From: Ruegeria_C sp040830705
GTDB taxonomy: Bacteria > Pseudomonadota > Alphaproteobacteria > Rhodobacterales > Rhodobacteraceae
Length of the DNA: 64,000 nt
Assembly: GCA_040830705.1 (NCBI GenBank)
Contig: JBFOME010000010.1
Location: 1-64,000, forward strand
Reading direction: 5' to 3'
Every line of letters begins with the position of its first letter. The stretch's first letter is position 1. Below, piece by piece: positions 60,777-64,000 of this stretch. Under the pieces are notes generated by a model. The model did not search any database and was not told the DNA's origin. It was given only the letters and a program-made list of their open reading frames with translations. A program made the translations under genes and the position numbers.

Positions 60777-61441
60777 ACGCGCCGGAGTACATTTTCGAGG
60801 CCAGCAGCAAGCCATCCCTGCCCTGGCATGAGGTACCGCTGATCCGCGCCACCGAAGAGAGCGTCAAGGGCTATGGCTGTCTGGTTGACGACCCCGACGG
60901 GTTCGAGATCGAGATCACGCGCTGGCCCCAACAGGGCTGGCGCCCAATCGACGAAGGCACCGGCGACGAGGGCGGCTGGGTCGAGGGCACGTTCAAGGGC
61001 GAGTGGAAAGGCGATGTTCTCTATGGCGAGAACGAGGCGGTGAGCGGCCATTATGTTCTGGGCTGGTCCACCGACCCGAAAGGGGCCAGCGCCGAAACCA
61101 GAACCGCGCCGCGCGATCAGGTGCTGCTATGGCATATGAACTATCATCCCGATGGCGGGCAGTTGTTCTTTCCGCTCGACCGCAAGCCTTTTATCATCCC
61201 CGCCGCACTGCCAGGCGACAACCTGACCCCGGACAAGGTGGTAGCTTTCTGGTGCGACGGCACGCGCGGGCTCTATATCCATCCCGGCATCTGGCATGAG
61301 GGGATCTTTCCGGTCGAAGACAGCCAGCGGTTCCTCGACCGCCAGGGGGCCGTGCATGCGCGCGTCAGCGCCGATATCGGCAAGGAATTCGGCGTCTACC
61401 TCGCCTGTCCTCTGCATGAAGACCGGATCAAAACGCTCTGA
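60773..61441 (+). CDS. ureidoglycolate lyase-family cupin
   Basis: A 222-residue protein of the AllA (ureidoglycolate lyase) superfamily. Its core has WHMNYHPDGGQLFFPLDRKPFIIPAALPG and LYIHPGIWHEGIFPV (parts), with histidines placed as in AllA cupins. Nothing else for purine degradation is nearby. It overlaps the tmpB stop by four bases, so it is likely co-expressed with phosphonate cleavage; its substrate may be a related 2-hydroxyglycine or N-containing acid. Function not established. Confidence 0.7.
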   Translation: MNAPEYIFEASSKPSLPWHEVPLIRATEESVKGYGCLVDDPDGFEIEITRWPQQGWRPIDEGTGDEGGWVEGTFKGEWKGDVLYGENEAVSGHYVLGWSTDPKGASAETRTAPRDQVLLWHMNYHPDGGQLFFPLDRKPFIIPAALPGDNLTPDKVVAFWCDGTRGLYIHPGIWHEGIFPVEDSQRFLDRQGAVHARVSADIGKEFGVYLACPLHEDRIKTL

Positions 61442-61555
61442 CCTCACCGGTGCGATGAAGAAAGCGCAATACAGTCTTCACATCAGATTGAGATAGGTGG
61501 GGATTTCGGTCTTATATTGGCCGTGACCAATGCGCATTCGGAGGGAGATCAGACC

Positions 61556-62422
61556 ATGGATATTGATCGACGAGAGGTGATAAAGCTGGGCACAGCAGCA
61601 AGTCTTGGCGCGCTTCTACCCTCTCTGGCGCTGGCTACCCCGCAAAACGCGGCATTCGAAGCCTCGTATCAGGACGTTTTGGGCCGCCTGCGCAAAGCGT
61701 TTGGCGCGCTTGGCCTAGAAGAGGCCACGCCGCACCCGATCGTCACTGGCGATGCCACCTATAACGGCGGGTTGCGCCATGATTTCGACCAATCCACCCT
61801 GCCCCAAGGCGGCTTCGTGATCCAGCCATTGGCGCGTGTCGAGGACGTACAGGAGCGTGGCCGCGCCGATGTGCTGCCGATCTTTCACGAGGTCGGCTGC
61901 CACCCGCCCGACAGCCTCGGCAAGGCCGACCAGACCCGCATGCTGATCCGCCTGCTGACCGAAGAGTTCGGGCTCGATCCGGCGCGGCTGGCCTTTGTCA
62001 GTGTGCCCGAATCCGAAGACATGCACCCCGTACTGGATGAGATCGGCCTGCCCTATGCGGAAAAGGTGATCCTGCGCGACGCCGAGGAAGCATTTGAGGC
62101 GCGCGACGGGTCGGGTTACTTCTTTCCCAACCCCAATGGCGAGGATTTCTTTGTCACGATGGGGGTTTATTACCGCATCGGCGATGTCGATGAGCCCGCA
62201 CCGTCCGGCTATCCCGCCTCGGACAACTGGACCGAGATCGGCGAGATCGTGATCGCAGGCGAAACCGCACCACTGGGGGTCTCACTGGGTGCTGAACGGC
62301 TAACGCTGGCGGTATCCGGCCAATACCCGACATGGGATGAACGCCTCGGTCAGCTCTTTGTCCAGGTCGAAGGGGACGCATCGGGCGGCAACGAACCGGC
62401 GGGCATCGCCGCGTTCCGGTAG
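61556..62422 (+). CDS. Tat-exported protein resembling the alanyl-tRNA synthetase catalytic core
   Basis: A 288-residue protein. The N-terminus IDRREVIKLGTAASLGALLP is a twin-arginine signal ending near LALA. The mature part shows, in order, IQPLARVEDV (89-98) and PIFHEVG (108-114) like AlaRS motif 2; LLTEEFGLDPARLAFV (133-148); NWTEIGEIVI (224-233); and VSLGAERL (242-249) like motif 3 GMGLERL. No tRNA-binding or editing domain follows. A class II synthetase fold exported to the periplasm is unusual; it may be a repurposed ligase or binding protein. Similarity was judged by eye. GGAGG before ATG 61556 fixes the start. Confidence 0.55.
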   Translation: MDIDRREVIKLGTAASLGALLPSLALATPQNAAFEASYQDVLGRLRKAFGALGLEEATPHPIVTGDATYNGGLRHDFDQSTLPQGGFVIQPLARVEDVQERGRADVLPIFHEVGCHPPDSLGKADQTRMLIRLLTEEFGLDPARLAFVSVPESEDMHPVLDEIGLPYAEKVILRDAEEAFEARDGSGYFFPNPNGEDFFVTMGVYYRIGDVDEPAPSGYPASDNWTEIGEIVIAGETAPLGVSLGAERLTLAVSGQYPTWDERLGQLFVQVEGDASGGNEPAGIAAFR

Positions 62423-62431
62423 GCGCGGCAA

Positions 62432-63505
62432 ATGCAACGGCGCGAGTTTCTGGCAACACAGGCCCAGTTGGGCGCGTTTTGCCTGTTCGGAGGATCCGCC
62501 ATGGCGGCATCGGATTTCACGTTCGCCGTCCCGCCGGAAGAGGCCGCCCATGAGGCAACCTTCATGCAATGGCCTGTAAGCCCCCGCGTGCACCCCGACC
62601 AAGTGTTTCTGGAGACGCTGCAGCACACCATCGCCGACATCGCGAACGCGATCGCTGAGTTTGAACCGGTGATCATGCTGGCCAGCGCCGCCGATCAGCC
62701 GGGCGCGCGCAAGAAACTGTCGGACGCGATTACGCTCTGGGACATCCCAACCGAGGATCTCTGGTGTCGCGATTCCGGGCCGCTCATCGCTGTTGCATCC
62801 TCAGGCCAGCGCGTGGTCAGCCATATCCGGTTCAACGGCTGGGGCAACCGACAGGTCCACAAGCGCGACGGCAGCATCGCGACCGAGGTTGCGTGGCGGC
62901 TGGGCTTTGATGTGATCCCAAGCGGCCTTGTTGGTGAGGCGGGCGGGGTCGAACAGGATGGCCATGGCCTGCTAATGGCGCATGAAAGCTCCTGGGTGAA
63001 TGACAACCGAAATCCCGAGCTGAGCCGCGACCAGATCGAGCAGCGCCTGCTCGACGCTTATGGCGCGGAGCGGATGATCTGGGCCGACGGCGTCTGGGGC
63101 GAGGATATCACCGACTACCATATCGACAGCCTGGCGCGCTTTACCGGCCCCGGTCGCGTGCTGATCAACCTGCCAGACGATCCCGACCCGGATGATCTGT
63201 TTCACATGGCCGCACTCGACACCCATGACCACCTTGTCGCCGAAGGGTTAAGCGTCGACGTCATTCCCGAACCCGAATTTCGCCGGGTCAAGAACCTCGA
63301 CTTCGTGGCCTCTTACGCCAACTACTACGTCTGCAACGGCGCTGTCATTGCGGCACGGTTTGGCGACCGCGAAACCGACCGCATCGCGCGCGAGGCCTTG
63401 CAGCGGCACTATCCGACCCGCGAAATTGTCACCCTGAATGTGGACGCTCTCGGCGAGATTGGCGGCGGCATCCATTGCGCCACGCAGCAATTACCAGCGG
63501 CCTGA
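62432..63505 (+). CDS. agmatine deiminase-family protein with Tat-type signal
   Basis: A 357-residue PAD_porph-family guanidine-modifying enzyme. MQRREFLATQAQLGAF is a Tat-like signal, so it is probably periplasmic, whereas ordinary agmatine deiminase is cytosolic. Catalytic features: DLWCRDSGP, HIDSLARF (His and Asp) and nucleophilic Cys349 in GGIHCATQQLP. It would hydrolyse a guanidino substrate to a ureido product and ammonia. Nine bases after the AlaRS-like gene, so the two exported proteins are likely co-translated. Confidence 0.85.
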   Translation: MQRREFLATQAQLGAFCLFGGSAMAASDFTFAVPPEEAAHEATFMQWPVSPRVHPDQVFLETLQHTIADIANAIAEFEPVIMLASAADQPGARKKLSDAITLWDIPTEDLWCRDSGPLIAVASSGQRVVSHIRFNGWGNRQVHKRDGSIATEVAWRLGFDVIPSGLVGEAGGVEQDGHGLLMAHESSWVNDNRNPELSRDQIEQRLLDAYGAERMIWADGVWGEDITDYHIDSLARFTGPGRVLINLPDDPDPDDLFHMAALDTHDHLVAEGLSVDVIPEPEFRRVKNLDFVASYANYYVCNGAVIAARFGDRETDRIAREALQRHYPTREIVTLNVDALGEIGGGIHCATQQLPAA

Positions 63506-63515
63506 CACCCGAAAC

Positions 63516-64000
63516 CTACAGGCCCAGCACATCCACCATGTTGTACTGCCCGGGCTGCTTGCCCTGCCCCCAAAGTGCGGCCTTGAGCGCGCCGCGGGCG
63601 AAGATCGCCCGGTCGGTGGCCACATGGCGCAGGGTGATGCGCTCGCCAGCAGCGGCGAACAGCACGTCATGTTCGCCCACGATGTCTCCACCCCGGATCG
63701 CGGTGAAGCCGATATCGCCACGCTTGCGCGCACCTGTGATGCCGTCTCGACCCCGATCCGAGACATCCGCCAGCACTACGCCGCGCCCTTCGGCAGCGGC
63801 CTCACCCAACATCAATGCCGTGCCCGAGGGCGCGTCAACCTTGTGGTGGTGATGCGCCTCGATCACCTCGATGTCGAAATCCTCGTCCAAAGCGGCAGCG
63901 ACTTTCTTGGTCAGCTGCGTCAGCAGGTTGACGCCCAAGCTCATATTGCCCGCTCGCACGATCACCGCATGGCGCGACGCCGGTTCCAACGCTGCAATCT
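63516..64000 (-). CDS. dapB: 4-hydroxy-tetrahydrodipicolinate reductase (5' end beyond window)
   Basis: The C-terminal 161 residues of DapB, cut at the right edge. The signature EAHHHHKVDAPSGTALMLGE and the preceding RAGNMSLGVNLL are diagnostic. It reduces the heterocycle in lysine and peptidoglycan precursor synthesis. It converges on the agmatine-deiminase-family gene, with ten bases between stops. Confidence 0.95.
   Translation of the reverse strand, partial: IAALEPASRHAVIVRAGNMSLGVNLLTQLTKKVAAALDEDFDIEVIEAHHHHKVDAPSGTALMLGEAAAEGRGVVLADVSDRGRDGITGARKRGDIGFTAIRGGDIVGEHDVLFAAAGERITLRHVATDRAIFARGALKAALWGQGKQPGQYNMVDVLGL

Noticed and set aside
1..64000. CRISPR arrays, prophage or insertion sequences
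   Set aside because: No regularly spaced repeats, transposase, integrase or phage structural genes were seen on either strand.

Overview
The window is about 60% GC, gene-dense, and reads as chromosome of a marine Roseobacter-group alphaproteobacterium (Rhodobacterales). Evidence for this placement: CcoNOQP/CcoGHIS with FnrL-type boxes, a RpoE-ChrR sigma/anti-sigma pair beside an FAD oxidoreductase-DUF1365-MFS-DUF3833-SDR operon, a DUF3035 (BamF-like) lipoprotein, a Hint-domain protein, and a TmpA/TmpB-type phosphonate pair. The genus cannot be fixed from the sequence alone. There are no insertion sequences, phage genes, CRISPR arrays or tRNAs.

Region 1 (1-9.8 kb, mostly minus): the secE-nusG-rplK-rplA-rplJ block, normally contiguous, is split twice. 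A BASS-family transporter and a bactofilin lie between nusG and rplK. A Hint protein, an acyl-CoA ligase, a methyltransferase and an APH-fold phosphotransferase lie between rplA and rplJ. Each ribosomal piece appears to have its own promoter or terminator.

Region 2 (9.9-24.8 kb): the microaerobic respiration district. ccoGHIS and ccoNOQP (cbb3 oxidase and its assembly factors) are separated by a LysR regulator and a divergent 53-codon small ORF. A universal stress protein, a GlsB-type membrane protein, fnrL, hemN and an EF-G-like protein with eroded GTPase motifs follow. Three near-perfect FNR boxes (TTGAY-N4-GTCAA) sit before ccoG, between ccoN and usp, and between fnrL and hemN.

Region 3 (24.8-36.7 kb): a yejABEF-type peptide importer, a membrane-anchored cytochrome c, prephenate dehydratase, NudC, the 4.5S SRP RNA with a clear promoter, and small metabolic genes (histidine phosphatase, GST, saccharopine-dehydrogenase-like).

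Region 4 (36.8-42.9 kb): an RpoE-ChrR singlet-oxygen-type sigma/anti-sigma module, with a sigma-E-like promoter before rpoE and a weaker candidate facing a five-gene minus-strand operon.

Region 5 (42.9-58 kb): housekeeping genes (VOC protein, rmuC, mutL), a membrane protein with a degenerate cyclic-nucleotide domain, an M16 peptidase/pseudopeptidase pair, then the rsmB-heparinase-purH-lspA-bamF run, an SdhAF4-like small protein and BenE.

Region 6 (58-63.5 kb): a LysR regulator divergent from a five-gene plus-strand run. It consists of TmpA-like Fe(II)/2OG oxygenase, TmpB/PhnZ-like HD oxygenase, a coupled ureidoglycolate-lyase-family cupin, a Tat-signal protein resembling the catalytic core of alanyl-tRNA synthetase, and a Tat-signal agmatine-deiminase-family enzyme. 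The exported AlaRS-like protein is the most unusual item in the window. dapB is cut by the window end.
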